64,000 nt of DNA from Elusimicrobiaceae bacterium (GCA_017618215.1 JAFZUQ010000008.1:154635-218634); one strand, 5' to 3'. Positions 44,054-53,471 are shown, counted from the stretch's first letter. Program-made: numbers and translations. The notes: generated from the letters alone by a model not told the origin.

Positions 44054-44794
44054 ATGAAATATAGAAACGTCTTAAAGTTATTTGTTCTGCCTTTGACACT
44101 TGCTTTGCTCTCGCAAACAGGGTATGCCAAGAAGACAGATCTTGTGGCCGTCAGTGCTGATATTGTGGAAATCAGCGGTTCACTTTCAACCTCAAAAGGT
44201 TTTGCATGGAACCAGTTGCTTGATTTTCAGGAAAAGAGCATCCCGGGTGTATTTTCCATTGGGGAATTTGAACGCAGATCACTTTTAAGCACACGCTTAA
44301 AACTTATGGAAACCGAAGGTAAAGCGCAAATTTTATCTAACCCCAAAGTCATGGCCAGATCTAATACCAGCGCAAGCTTTTTCGCAGGCGGTAAAATCCC
44401 TTACCCGACCGTGCAAAATAATTCAGCCGGTGTAGATTTCCAAGATTACGGAATTATACTTGACGTTTTACCGACAATTATTCCTGAACGCAATAAAATT
44501 ATTGTGGTACAACTTAGCATTGAATTATCCAATCCTGATTATTCAAACCCAGTTGTTTTAAACGGTACTTCAGTTCCGTCTATAAATAAAAGGCAATTAA
44601 GAACAGAAGTAGAATTAAACAGTGGTGAGACTTTAGTTATCGGCGGTTTGAAGAGTAGTAACCGTTCTATAGCGGAAGACAGGGTTCCAATACTAGGTAA
44701 TATTCCATTGCTTGGGTCCTTTTTCAGAACACGTAACGTGACGGAAGATCAGCGCTCGTTATTCCTTTTCGTAACTGTGGAGATTGTAGAATAA
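44054..44794 (+). CDS. cpaC: Minimal secretin (CpaC/RcpA-like)
   Basis: Outer-membrane pilus channel, only 246 residues against roughly 450-600 for usual CpaC/RcpA. A signal peptide (ending GYAKK region) is followed almost at once by the secretin core: QILSNPKVMARSNTSASFFAGG, GIILDVLPTI, LRTEVELNSGETLVIGGL and VPILGNIPLLGSFFR. There is room for only a short N-terminal piece, with no BON or full N-domains. It lies between cpaB and the fused ATPase, as a CpaC should. Confidence 0.87.
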   Translation: MKYRNVLKLFVLPLTLALLSQTGYAKKTDLVAVSADIVEISGSLSTSKGFAWNQLLDFQEKSIPGVFSIGEFERRSLLSTRLKLMETEGKAQILSNPKVMARSNTSASFFAGGKIPYPTVQNNSAGVDFQDYGIILDVLPTIIPERNKIIVVQLSIELSNPDYSNPVVLNGTSVPSINKRQLRTEVELNSGETLVIGGLKSSNRSIAEDRVPILGNIPLLGSFFRTRNVTEDQRSLFLFVTVEIVE

Positions 44795-44795
44795 T

Positions 44796-46988
44796 ATGAC
44801 GGAAACTAATATTCCTGCTTTCGGAACCCCTCGTGTAATTGCATTTACAGGTCCAAAAGAAGGTGTTGGCAAAACAACCCTTGTTTTAAACTTGGCAGTC
44901 GCTTGGGCAGAGATGCAAAAAAGGCCGGTTATTATTGTGCCTTTGGATCCTTTAGCAAGGCAGGAACACGGCTTTTATTTGGGTATTAAAAAACCCATTA
45001 CAGTTGCAGATTTATCTAAAGCACTTGGTTTGGATAATGTCGCCATAGAATCTGCAGCTGCACTCATTAGGGGTAAAATTTCCATGACACAAGTCGGTGT
45101 CGGTATTTTGCCACTTGGTTCTACTAGGCAGGAAGTTTCCTTAATTACTCCTAAAGTTTTGTTACCTATTTTGTCTCGTCTGCAACAGCATTTCGATATA
45201 TTTTTGGATATTGATTCAAGTTTCCCCATGGAAGCTTTTGGTTTTGATATTGCCGATAAAATTTTTTGGGTCACAAATTGTACGCGTCCGCATTTAAATA
45301 CGACAGTAAGTATGTTTACTGATTTTAAAGAACTTCATTTCCCGGTTGACCGTTTGGAAATTATTTGTAATCAGTATAACTTACCCGGTGCTATTCCGCA
45401 TGAAGAAGTTAATAAATTTTTTATACGACTAGGGCGTGAACCTTTAGTATATCTGACTTGGGAAGAAAGTGTTTTTGAATCTTCTAATAAACGTGAAATA
45501 GAAATTTTGGTTAATAGAAATTCTTCTTGGGTACAAGAAGGTTTGCGGCCTATTTTGAAGGTAATAGAAGAAACTACCCCTATTGATAAGACTTGGACTA
45601 CATCTATTTCAAATGAAGCCTTTAAAGCTAATTCGAAAGAAGTATGGGAAGCCTTAACTGTCGTTAATACAGGGCATGCTCCGAATCATACCGATAAAGG
45701 CGAAGAGCTTTCTTATTGGGATAGTTTAAAACAACAAGTTCATAAAGATGTTATTAAAACTTTAGAAGTAGAACGTATTGTTATTAGTGAAGAAGGCTCC
45801 CATAATGAGCAAACAAGGAAACGTGTTGCCGTAATTATTGATGATGTTTTGAGGAAAAAGGCAAATGTTCAGTTATCAAGGGATCAAAAACTCCGTTTCA
45901 TTAATGAACTGTTGGATGAAATTTTGGGCCTTGGGCCATTAGAAGCTTTGATGAGGGATCCTTCTGTTACTGAAATTATGGTTAATGCCTATGATAAGAT
46001 TTTTATTGAACAAAAAGGTAAATTAACCTTAACACGTTATAAATTTAGAAATAATGACCAAGTTGTACAGGTTATTAAGAGGATTGTGGCCCCGCTTGGT
46101 AGGCGTATTGATGAATCAGTACCTTTGGTGGACGCCCGTTTGAAAGATGGTTCCCGTGTTAATGCTATTATTGCTCCGCTTGCGGTTTCAGGGCCGTCAC
46201 TTACAATCAGACGCTTCTCGCAAAAGCCTTTCGGACCTGAAGACTACTACCGCTTTGGTACTATCAATAAAGAGTGTATGTTCTTTTTAGAAAACTGTGT
46301 CAAACTTCGCAAAAACATTATTATCAGCGGTGGTACCGGTACAGGTAAAACGACATTTTTAAATGCCCTTTCAAGTTATATTCCGGGCGATGAACGTATT
46401 GTTACTGTGGAAGATACTGCAGAACTTAGATTGCAACAGGAACACTGGGTATCTTTGGAAAGCCGTCCGCCAAACGTAGAAGGTAAAGGTGCCATAACGA
46501 TTAAAGATTTAGTTATTAACTGTTTGCGTATGAGGCCGGACAGAATCGTAGTCGGTGAGTGTCGTGGCGCAGAAGCTTTGGATATGTTACAGGCCATGAA
46601 TACCGGTCACGAAGGTTCACTGGCCACAATTCACGCAAATACTCCAAGAGATAGTTTAACTCGTCTTGAAGCCATGTGTATGATGGCAAGTGCGGAGCTT
46701 CCTATTTGGGCTATTAGGGAAATGATTTCGTCCGCCGTAAACTTGGTTGTTCAACTTTCAAGATTTTCAGATGGTACGAGAAAGGTTACATATATTACGG
46801 AAATTTCAGGTAGAGATGGCGACGAAATTAAAACGCAAGATTTATTTAGATATAATCAAACGGGTGTTAACCAGGACGGGAAGGTGGAGGGCCAGTTTAC
46901 GGCTACGGGTATAAAGCCCACTTTCTTTGATGAGTTTAAGGCTAAAGGTCTTGAAGTACCGGAAAGTACTTTTGCAAAGGCGGAATAA
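44796..46988 (+). CDS. Fused CpaE (TadZ)-CpaF (TadA) pilus ATPase
   Basis: A 730-residue fusion. The first ~260 residues are a MinD/ParA-like domain with deviant Walker A GPKEGVGKTT (19-28) like CpaE/TadZ, without the N-terminal receiver-like domain of many CpaE proteins. From about 330 on is a complete type II/IV secretion ATPase of the CpaF/TadA type: MRDPSVTEIMVNAYDKIFIE, Walker A GGTGTGKTT (lysine near 518), VTVEDTAELRLQQEHW, MRPDRIVVGECRGAEALDML and GHEGSLATIHANTPRDSLTRLE. In other tad loci these are separate genes. The stop overlaps the tadB start by one base. It would couple pole or assembly-site targeting directly to pilus extrusion. Confidence 0.88.
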   Translation: MTETNIPAFGTPRVIAFTGPKEGVGKTTLVLNLAVAWAEMQKRPVIIVPLDPLARQEHGFYLGIKKPITVADLSKALGLDNVAIESAAALIRGKISMTQVGVGILPLGSTRQEVSLITPKVLLPILSRLQQHFDIFLDIDSSFPMEAFGFDIADKIFWVTNCTRPHLNTTVSMFTDFKELHFPVDRLEIICNQYNLPGAIPHEEVNKFFIRLGREPLVYLTWEESVFESSNKREIEILVNRNSSWVQEGLRPILKVIEETTPIDKTWTTSISNEAFKANSKEVWEALTVVNTGHAPNHTDKGEELSYWDSLKQQVHKDVIKTLEVERIVISEEGSHNEQTRKRVAVIIDDVLRKKANVQLSRDQKLRFINELLDEILGLGPLEALMRDPSVTEIMVNAYDKIFIEQKGKLTLTRYKFRNNDQVVQVIKRIVAPLGRRIDESVPLVDARLKDGSRVNAIIAPLAVSGPSLTIRRFSQKPFGPEDYYRFGTINKECMFFLENCVKLRKNIIISGGTGTGKTTFLNALSSYIPGDERIVTVEDTAELRLQQEHWVSLESRPPNVEGKGAITIKDLVINCLRMRPDRIVVGECRGAEALDMLQAMNTGHEGSLATIHANTPRDSLTRLEAMCMMASAELPIWAIREMISSAVNLVVQLSRFSDGTRKVTYITEISGRDGDEIKTQDLFRYNQTGVNQDGKVEGQFTATGIKPTFFDEFKAKGLEVPESTFAKAE

Positions 46989-48577
46989 TGAAGGATTTAA
47001 AAACTGTATTATTTTTCTTTATCGCAACCCTAATATTAGGGCAAGGTGTTTGTTTAGCTCAACAAGTTTTGACAGATAAGCAAACGCAAACTTTAAAATG
47101 TGCGGAAGAAAAAATCTATACAGTATATAATTTCTTAAACGTTGATAAGCCTTCAGATCAAAAGACTTTTACTCCTTCGCAATGTGGTAAAAGTAAACCG
47201 ATACCGATGCCAGCTTGGCTTGAAAAGGCTTTACCGGAAATGGCAAAAAAACAAATTTGGCAGCAGGATACCGATACCGGTACTCAATCTTACAGTGAAG
47301 CACAAATATGGCAAAGGGCTTTTAATATTATTCATGAATATCTTGCCTTGGCTGACGGTATAAATGAAGGTACCGCGTATACTTCCCAGGAAATAAAGGA
47401 ACAATTTGGTTATCTTCGTACCCGTTTTTTAATTACGTTGGATATTATAGCTTCAGAACCGGCTTTTTATGATAGTATGGAAGGTCGCGGCAGACAAATT
47501 ATTGCTACTTTGGAACTTATCAATAAAGAAATGGTAAGTGTCGGGGAATCTTTTGTTGTACCTCAAAAACAATGGCGCAGTAAGTTTAGAAAATCAATTA
47601 TGGGGGTTGCTATACTTTCAAATTCCATATATTCAACCATAATGATGAAGCAATGGCTCGCCGTGGCACCGGCACGTTTTAAGAAGCCTAATAATCAAGC
47701 TATGTTGCTAATTCTTACTATGCTTGGTACCTTACTTGTTTTTTCAGCCGTTTTGATGATAATGAATAATCAAAATGATGCTATAAGCGGTGCTATAGAT
47801 AAGTATTTGCAAAAAACTTCTGTTTGGGTAGATGATTATAACAGGCAATTCATAAGAATTAACATAAAGTATATGGTTGTTGCTACGGTTGTTCTGTTTA
47901 TTTTGCTGGGCGTAATGTTTGCTATGGCTTTGGGCGGTATCTTTGGGTTTATAGTTTTATTTATTTTCTTTGGTATTGGTTTGCATGTTGGTCTTAAAAT
48001 GCCAGGTTCTATGCTTAAAGTTTTAAAGAAACAAAGGGGTAATAAAATAAATAAACAGCTTATGGATGCCTTAATTTTGCTTTCAAACTCTTTGAAATCA
48101 GGCATGGATATTGTACAAGGTTTTGAAATGGTATCCAAAGATTTACGTCCGCCGATATCTGAAGAATTTGCATTAGTTATAAAAAATTATAATTTAGGTA
48201 CCCCGTTTGAAAGATCATTGGAAATGATGGAAGAACGTGTTGATTCGCGTTTACTTTCGTACATGGTAAAAGCAATAGTTTTGCAAAGGCAAGTTGGTGG
48301 TAATTTAACTAAAATTTTTGAACGTATCGTAGAAAATATCCGTGAAGAAAGTAAGCTTGAAGAAAAACTTCAGGCCATGACTGCTCAACAAAGGATACAA
48401 GCTATAGTTGTAGGTATTATGCCATGGATCATGGTGGGTGTTATGTTTATATTCCAACCTGATACCATGATAAACTTTTACACGACTCCGATTGGTATAG
48501 TTGTGTTATTATTTTGTATAATTTGGATATTCATTGGTATTAAGGCCGTCAATAAATTGGGGGAAATCAAAGTATGA
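46988..48577 (+). CDS. tadB: TadB-like inner-membrane protein with extra exported N-terminal domain
   Basis: Protein of 529 residues; typical TadB has about 300. It opens with a signal-like hydrophobic segment (MKDLKTVLFFFIATLILGQG), then about 210 mostly helical residues predicted outside the cytoplasm, a span at about 238-258, two more at about 294-340, the T2SSF domain (about 360-480; MDALILLSNSLKSGMDIVQGFE and VLQRQVGGNLTKIFERI) and two C-terminal spans. The T2SSF part is the pilus platform. The N-terminal domain is not recognised. It overlaps TadC by 4 bases. Confidence 0.82.
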   Translation: MKDLKTVLFFFIATLILGQGVCLAQQVLTDKQTQTLKCAEEKIYTVYNFLNVDKPSDQKTFTPSQCGKSKPIPMPAWLEKALPEMAKKQIWQQDTDTGTQSYSEAQIWQRAFNIIHEYLALADGINEGTAYTSQEIKEQFGYLRTRFLITLDIIASEPAFYDSMEGRGRQIIATLELINKEMVSVGESFVVPQKQWRSKFRKSIMGVAILSNSIYSTIMMKQWLAVAPARFKKPNNQAMLLILTMLGTLLVFSAVLMIMNNQNDAISGAIDKYLQKTSVWVDDYNRQFIRINIKYMVVATVVLFILLGVMFAMALGGIFGFIVLFIFFGIGLHVGLKMPGSMLKVLKKQRGNKINKQLMDALILLSNSLKSGMDIVQGFEMVSKDLRPPISEEFALVIKNYNLGTPFERSLEMMEERVDSRLLSYMVKAIVLQRQVGGNLTKIFERIVENIREESKLEEKLQAMTAQQRIQAIVVGIMPWIMVGVMFIFQPDTMINFYTTPIGIVVLLFCIIWIFIGIKAVNKLGEIKV

Positions 48578-49467
48578 GCAATTTAGGAATGGTACATTTA
48601 ATGTTGCTATTACTGGCCATAGGCGGAACAATTTGTATTTTTGTCTCTGCTATCATATTTTTGACGCCTGTCCCCGCAGGCCAAGATATCTCGGACTTAG
48701 AGGCAAAACAAGTGAAGTCTGCATCTTCTTTTGCCAAGTTGAAACCGGAAGATAATTTACTAGATAGAGTTGCTTTTTATGTTTTAGATTTTTTCCATCT
48801 GGAAAAACCTTTAGAAGATATTTGGGTTCTTCTGGGAAGTCCGGAAAAGCCTCAGCCGGTTGATATGCTTTATTACAAAATTTATTCTGCTATAGCAACC
48901 CCCTTTATTTTATACTTACTTTTTGGTACGTGGTTAGTTATATTTTTTATACCTCTTGGTTTTTACTTGCCTGACTTATATTATAAAGCAGAGATTGAAA
49001 AACGTCAGCAAAATATGTTGGAAAACTTTGCCACAACGGTAGATTTGATGGCTTTGGTTATAGAATCCGGTCTAGATTATATGACAGCTTTTGAACGTAT
49101 AGTAAAAATCGCTAAAGAAAAAACTTTACTTGAAGCTGAAATTGAAAAAACTTTAAATGAAACAAAACTTGGTTATTCCAGGCGTGAATCTTTGGAACAT
49201 CTAGCTGCAAGAACAGGTGTGCAAGATATTAGATCTTTTGTCGGTTTAATCATACAATCAGACGAATTAGGTACGAGTTTGGTGCAGTTACTTCGTAACT
49301 TTTCTACAGATTTAAGATTTAGACGTTTAAATAAAGCAGAAAAACTTGCTGCGCAAGCATCAACAAAAATGTTAATACCGCTATTTATTTTTATATTCCC
49401 CGTTGTATTTATTATGATGTTATCACCTATGATAGCTGATTTTATGCATGGGGGTATGCCGTTTTAG
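48574..49467 (+). CDS. tadC: TadC-like inner-membrane platform protein
   Basis: T2SSF-family protein of 297 residues with spans near 7-30, 100-140 and 268-292. The cytoplasmic T2SSF domain (about 145-265) has LMALVIESGLDYMTAFERI and FVGLIIQSDELGTSLVQLLRNF. It forms the inner-membrane base of the pilus together with the TadB-like protein. Its ATG overlaps the tadB stop (ATGA). Confidence 0.9.
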   Translation: MSNLGMVHLMLLLLAIGGTICIFVSAIIFLTPVPAGQDISDLEAKQVKSASSFAKLKPEDNLLDRVAFYVLDFFHLEKPLEDIWVLLGSPEKPQPVDMLYYKIYSAIATPFILYLLFGTWLVIFFIPLGFYLPDLYYKAEIEKRQQNMLENFATTVDLMALVIESGLDYMTAFERIVKIAKEKTLLEAEIEKTLNETKLGYSRRESLEHLAARTGVQDIRSFVGLIIQSDELGTSLVQLLRNFSTDLRFRRLNKAEKLAAQASTKMLIPLFIFIFPVVFIMMLSPMIADFMHGGMPF

Positions 49468-49476
49468 GAGTTTAGA

Positions 49477-51012
49477 ATGAAAAAAATCATTTATGCTTTT
49501 ATATTTTTAGTTTTTGCTGTATCACTTTCTTTTGCAAGAGCAGGTGACAGGCCTCTTAGGGAAACAGGAAAAGAGGCAGGCCTTATGCTTGATTTACAAA
49601 AGATGTCACTTGGTACTCTTGCTAATGTGGAACAAAGAAGGCAATATCTTTCCACAGTTCAGCTTGAAAAACAAAGAATACAAAATTTCACTTTAAACAT
49701 GGTTTATGATAATGCTTATAATATGTACAAACAGGGCGATTATCAAAGAGCGGCTGAAATATCTGATGTCATTTTAAGTATAGATCCCAGTATGAAAAAA
49801 GCCCAAACATTATCTAATACGGCTACGAAGATGGCAACTTATGGAACTCTTTCGGAAAAAGAAATTTTGGATATGAAATATAAGGAAGCGTACTCTTTAT
49901 ATAAACAAGGTTATTTAGTTGAGGCTCAAAATAAGTTTGAGGAAATTTTGACATTAAATCCCGATGAAGAAGAAGCCCGGATTTGGATAGAGAGAATCAA
50001 TAATGAATTTACTAAAATACATACCAGAAGAGGTTATTACGCTTACAAACAAGGTGATTATCAGGAAGCTTTAAATCAATGGTACAATGTATTATTAATT
50101 AAGAAGGATGATCCAGCATTAAATTTAAAAATTGCGGAAGTGGAAAATTTAATAAAGAAAGAAGAAAGCCAAAAAGCACTTGATCAGGCCTTTGAATATT
50201 ATTCAAAGGGAAGGCTCGTTGATGCCTATAGGGAGTTTAATAGAGCTCATGAAATACAACCCGGTGAGCAACAAACACAAAAATTTATTTTACAAATTAG
50301 GGAAGAGATTGCAAGCAGTTATTATAATGCGGGAAATAAAGCATATAATGAGAGGAAATATAACACTGCTATTTCTAATTGGAAAGAAGCTCAAAGATGG
50401 GGGTACAGTCAGCAAGATATTTCAGTATTGATAAAAAGTGCACAAAGGGCTAAAAGCATTTCTTATATGGCAAAGAATGCTCGCAGTTCAACGACTTCTA
50501 CTGAAACAAAGATGTTAAAGGAAGAAAAATGTCCTCCGTGTCCTACATTGAAATGTAAGCCTTGCCCTGTTATTTTTGAAGAAAATAAGGATGCCGCAAC
50601 GATTCAAGAGGTATTGCCGGTTGCACGCAGCAATAAAGAAGTTGCTACATCTAAAACCGTAGTTACCAATATAGAAGAAACTCCGGAAGGGACAACCACA
50701 ACTACAAATACTAAAGTTACAACCGAAGTAAAGGAAAATACCGGTGAGGAATTACCACCTGTGGACACAGATGTTGAAGGAGAACAGGAAGATTTCCCTG
50801 CCAAAGCAATAGTTGATAAGACTCCTACTAGGGTTTCAGAGGCAGCCCGCCAAGCTTCTATTAAGCATTATCGTTTTGGTTTAGCAGCTTTTAGCGAAGG
50901 TAATTACGAAAAGGCTAAAGAAGAATGGCAAGCAGCTCTTAATTTAAATCCGGAAAACTCTGATGCGGCATTGGGTTTAAAAAGAGTTGAGGAAAAGTAC
51001 AGTAATAGGTAA
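49477..51012 (+). CDS. Exported TPR protein (TadD position)
   Basis: Protein of 511 residues, signal peptide MKKIIYAFIFLVFAVSLSFA. TPR units cover about 80-340 (MYKQGDYQRAAEISDVILSID, YKQGYLVEAQNKFEEILTLNP) and one more lies at the end (AAFSEGNYEKAKEEWQAALNLNP). Between them are a Cys-Pro segment (CPPCPTLKCKPCP, about 350-362) and a Thr/Glu-rich linker. TadD in other loci is a TPR lipoprotein needed for pilus assembly; this protein has no lipobox but the same place in the locus. It starts after TTAGGAG. Confidence 0.82.
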   Translation: MKKIIYAFIFLVFAVSLSFARAGDRPLRETGKEAGLMLDLQKMSLGTLANVEQRRQYLSTVQLEKQRIQNFTLNMVYDNAYNMYKQGDYQRAAEISDVILSIDPSMKKAQTLSNTATKMATYGTLSEKEILDMKYKEAYSLYKQGYLVEAQNKFEEILTLNPDEEEARIWIERINNEFTKIHTRRGYYAYKQGDYQEALNQWYNVLLIKKDDPALNLKIAEVENLIKKEESQKALDQAFEYYSKGRLVDAYREFNRAHEIQPGEQQTQKFILQIREEIASSYYNAGNKAYNERKYNTAISNWKEAQRWGYSQQDISVLIKSAQRAKSISYMAKNARSSTTSTETKMLKEEKCPPCPTLKCKPCPVIFEENKDAATIQEVLPVARSNKEVATSKTVVTNIEETPEGTTTTTNTKVTTEVKENTGEELPPVDTDVEGEQEDFPAKAIVDKTPTRVSEAARQASIKHYRFGLAAFSEGNYEKAKEEWQAALNLNPENSDAALGLKRVEEKYSNR

Positions 51013-51014
51013 AT

Positions 51015-52127
51015 ATGATTAAAAGAATAAGCACAAGATGGTTTATTTGGTTTACGATGGTGGCTATATATGCCATTATAGTAGGCGGTTTGTTATATTT
51101 CAATTTATTTAAGAGGGTGTTTGATCTTAATTTACAGAATCAAGTTATTGATACTGTTCGTCAAAATGCAAGTGTTTTGGTGGAAGGGTTGGTATCTCCG
51201 AAAGGTTATTTAACTGTTCCTGAAAGTGAAATAATTTCCTCTTGGCCTCGCCAAGATAACAGAATAAGTAATATAGTCTATTTTAATGGTAATGGTACTG
51301 TCAGATGGCATAAAAATCTTGAATTACTTGATATGCCTATTACAGATTATCAGCGAGGTGGCTATTTGGAAACAAATGCTATAGAAGAAGCTGTAAGGAC
51401 AGGTCTTCCAAGCGTAAAGATTAAGAAAGAAGGTAATTATTACGAAATAGCAATACCTCTTAAAGCTAAAGGGGATAAAATAGCCGGTATCATCAGTATT
51501 GATGTATCCAGAAAGCAAGTGAAAGAAGAAATTAAAAAGGCATTAACTTGGTATTTAATAGGTTCAGCAATCATTTTTATTTTAATGGGTTTTGTTTTAT
51601 ATATCTTTGTTATAAGAAGCGTAACAAATCCGCTTTTACAATTAGCGGAAGGTATAGATAATATTTCTACCAAGAGTTTTGTTTTAAACTTTTCTTCCCG
51701 TGGGGACGAAATCGGTATATTGGCCCAAGCTGTAGAAGGGTTTTTGGGTAAAGTTAAAAAAGAACTTGAAGAACAGGAAGAATTGGAAGAAAATCGCATG
51801 CATTATGAGCAGGAATGGTGGTCTTCTATTTTGGCAGTTACTATACCAAAAGGTACAAGGGCCATAGTGGTAGATGAAAACAATAATATAATGCACGCTA
51901 ATTTTGAACTAAAGATACAAAAAGAAGGACCGGTTCACTTGTTGGATATATTTGGCGGAACACAGCAAGATATTGTAAACATAGTCGGTAGAGCTATGGA
52001 TAATCCGGGTAAAATATTTAGGACTGTCGCAAAAAGCGGAAGCCATGTTTTTTCCATAAAAGCTTTGCAACTTGCTTCTAAAGGTGGTATAATAAGAACT
52101 ATAATAATTTTGGAACCAAAGAAATAG
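51015..52127 (+). CDS. HAMP sensor protein without kinase domain
   Basis: Protein of 370 residues: span at about 12-30, a periplasmic Cache-like sensor (about 40-170), a second span (about 178-205), a HAMP domain (about 206-255), a short coiled coil rich in Glu (KKELEEQEELEENRMHYEQE) and a C-terminal PAS-like domain (about 280-370; TRAIVVDENNNIMHANFELK). No His-kinase, cyclase or methyl-accepting domain is present, so output must be through a partner. It starts 2 bases after the TPR gene. Confidence 0.78.
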   Translation: MIKRISTRWFIWFTMVAIYAIIVGGLLYFNLFKRVFDLNLQNQVIDTVRQNASVLVEGLVSPKGYLTVPESEIISSWPRQDNRISNIVYFNGNGTVRWHKNLELLDMPITDYQRGGYLETNAIEEAVRTGLPSVKIKKEGNYYEIAIPLKAKGDKIAGIISIDVSRKQVKEEIKKALTWYLIGSAIIFILMGFVLYIFVIRSVTNPLLQLAEGIDNISTKSFVLNFSSRGDEIGILAQAVEGFLGKVKKELEEQEELEENRMHYEQEWWSSILAVTIPKGTRAIVVDENNNIMHANFELKIQKEGPVHLLDIFGGTQQDIVNIVGRAMDNPGKIFRTVAKSGSHVFSIKALQLASKGGIIRTIIILEPKK

Positions 52128-52141
52128 TTTTAGGAGGATAA

Positions 52142-52441
52142 ATGAAAATAGAAATAAAGAATATTAACTTGAAATCAATAATACTTTCGGCGTTTCCGTT
52201 GTTAGTATTTGTCTTATGTCTCGTGAATTATGTTTTGCAAGTGTCAAGCATGCCTGACATGAGCTTAATGCAACAAATATTGCAAATTATCTTGTGGACG
52301 CTTGTGGATACAATGGTTTATTTAGTGCTGATTGTTATTTCTGCTTTCGTATACAATTTATTTTGTTCTTTCGGTATGAGGGGTTTAACGTTTACCGTCG
52401 AAGAACCTGCAACCAAAGAAGAAGTAAAAGAAGAAAATTAA
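52142..52441 (+). CDS. Small two-span membrane protein (DUF3566-like)
   Basis: Protein of 99 residues with two membrane spans (about 14-32 and 48-72) and a segment AFVYNLFCSFGMRGLTFTVEE that resembles the end of DUF3566 domains. The tail is acidic (EEPATKEEVKEEN). GGAGG precedes the ATG. Its role in the locus is unknown; it may accompany the HAMP sensor next to it. Confidence 0.6.
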   Translation: MKIEIKNINLKSIILSAFPLLVFVLCLVNYVLQVSSMPDMSLMQQILQIILWTLVDTMVYLVLIVISAFVYNLFCSFGMRGLTFTVEEPATKEEVKEEN

Positions 52442-52462
52442 TATAAAAGGAGATATGTTTAA

Positions 52463-53422
52463 ATGAAAAAGTATTTTGCTACTTTTGCTATATTAGCAAT
52501 GTGTGTTGGTTTTGTTTATGCTGCTGCGCCTAAAACTAATGCAGCTAAAACAAAATCTACAGTTAAAGAAATTCCAGTAACAGTTATTGTCATGGATGAT
52601 GATGCTACCGGTGGTGTGGATTCTGCTTTGAATTCAGGTTTAGAAAGAACATTTGATGCAAAATTAAATGTTACAACCATCAATCGTTCAGCTGCATTGA
52701 ATGACCCGAAATATCAAGGTTTAAATTTAGATTTCATGCCTTTATACTTGATTGAAAAGAATGATGTTGTTAAAACAAAAATTGAAGAATTTATTAAAAA
52801 TGGTCAGTTAAGGCCCGGTCAAATTCCGGAACATAATGGGCAGCTTGTCTTTGAACACCAAACAAGAAACGGTGTTTATGCAAATAAAGCATTAAGGCCT
52901 AATGAGCTTGATTTGTTTGTAATGTCTCAATGCCCTTATGGTGTTAGAGCTGAAAATCAAATTATTGATTTGTTGAAACTTGACAGGTTACCTAAAGATT
53001 TAAAAATCAATGTTCGCTATATTGCAAGCGAAAGAAACGGTGAAATTAATAGTTTGCATGGTTCTGCTGAATGGGAAGAAGATGTAAGGCAAATTATTAT
53101 TCGTGAAAAATATCCCAAAAAATTCTGGAAATATCTTGAAATCAGAAACAAAGATTACAGAAGTTCTTTATGGGATGTCGCCGCCGAAGAAGCCGGTATT
53201 AACCCAAGAATTTTTAGAAAATATTGGAAATTCGGTTTGGAAAAACTTAAGGAAGATATGAAAATTACCGAAGAATATAATGTTTCAGGTTCACCTACAG
53301 TAATTTGGCAGGGTAGAACTGTAACCGATTTAGGTTCCTTAGGTAATATTAGAGGTCTTGAAGGTTTTAAACAAAATTACAGCGGATCAGCAGCAAACGC
53401 AGCACCGCAAGGTCAATGCTAA
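52463..53422 (+). CDS. Exported thioredoxin-fold protein with CPYG active site
   Basis: Protein of 319 residues with signal peptide (MKKYFATFAILAMCVGFVYA). A thioredoxin/DsbA-like domain (about 145-300) has the site MSQCPYGV with C157; the second cysteine of the usual CxxC is replaced by G. The cis-Pro loop is GSPTV. The only other cysteine in the mature protein is the very last residue, C319. It may handle disulfides of the Cys-rich giant protein or pilus parts (inference). A GGAGA site precedes the ATG and a strong terminator follows. Confidence 0.8.
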   Translation: MKKYFATFAILAMCVGFVYAAAPKTNAAKTKSTVKEIPVTVIVMDDDATGGVDSALNSGLERTFDAKLNVTTINRSAALNDPKYQGLNLDFMPLYLIEKNDVVKTKIEEFIKNGQLRPGQIPEHNGQLVFEHQTRNGVYANKALRPNELDLFVMSQCPYGVRAENQIIDLLKLDRLPKDLKINVRYIASERNGEINSLHGSAEWEEDVRQIIIREKYPKKFWKYLEIRNKDYRSSLWDVAAEEAGINPRIFRKYWKFGLEKLKEDMKITEEYNVSGSPTVIWQGRTVTDLGSLGNIRGLEGFKQNYSGSAANAAPQGQC

Positions 53423-53440
53423 AGTAATTTTGTACTTTTA

Positions 53441-53471
53441 AATTGGGGCATAATCTTATGCCCCAATTTTT
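53441..53471 (+). terminator. Terminator inside the Tad-like locus
   Basis: A perfect 11-bp stem (53441-53451 with 53458-53468), 6-base loop and following T run. It separates the structural pilus genes from the histidine kinase cassette. Confidence 0.9.

Noticed and set aside
44796..46988. Reading the fused ATPase as two genes
   Set aside because: The frame is continuous, and no internal ribosome site with a start was found between the two domains.
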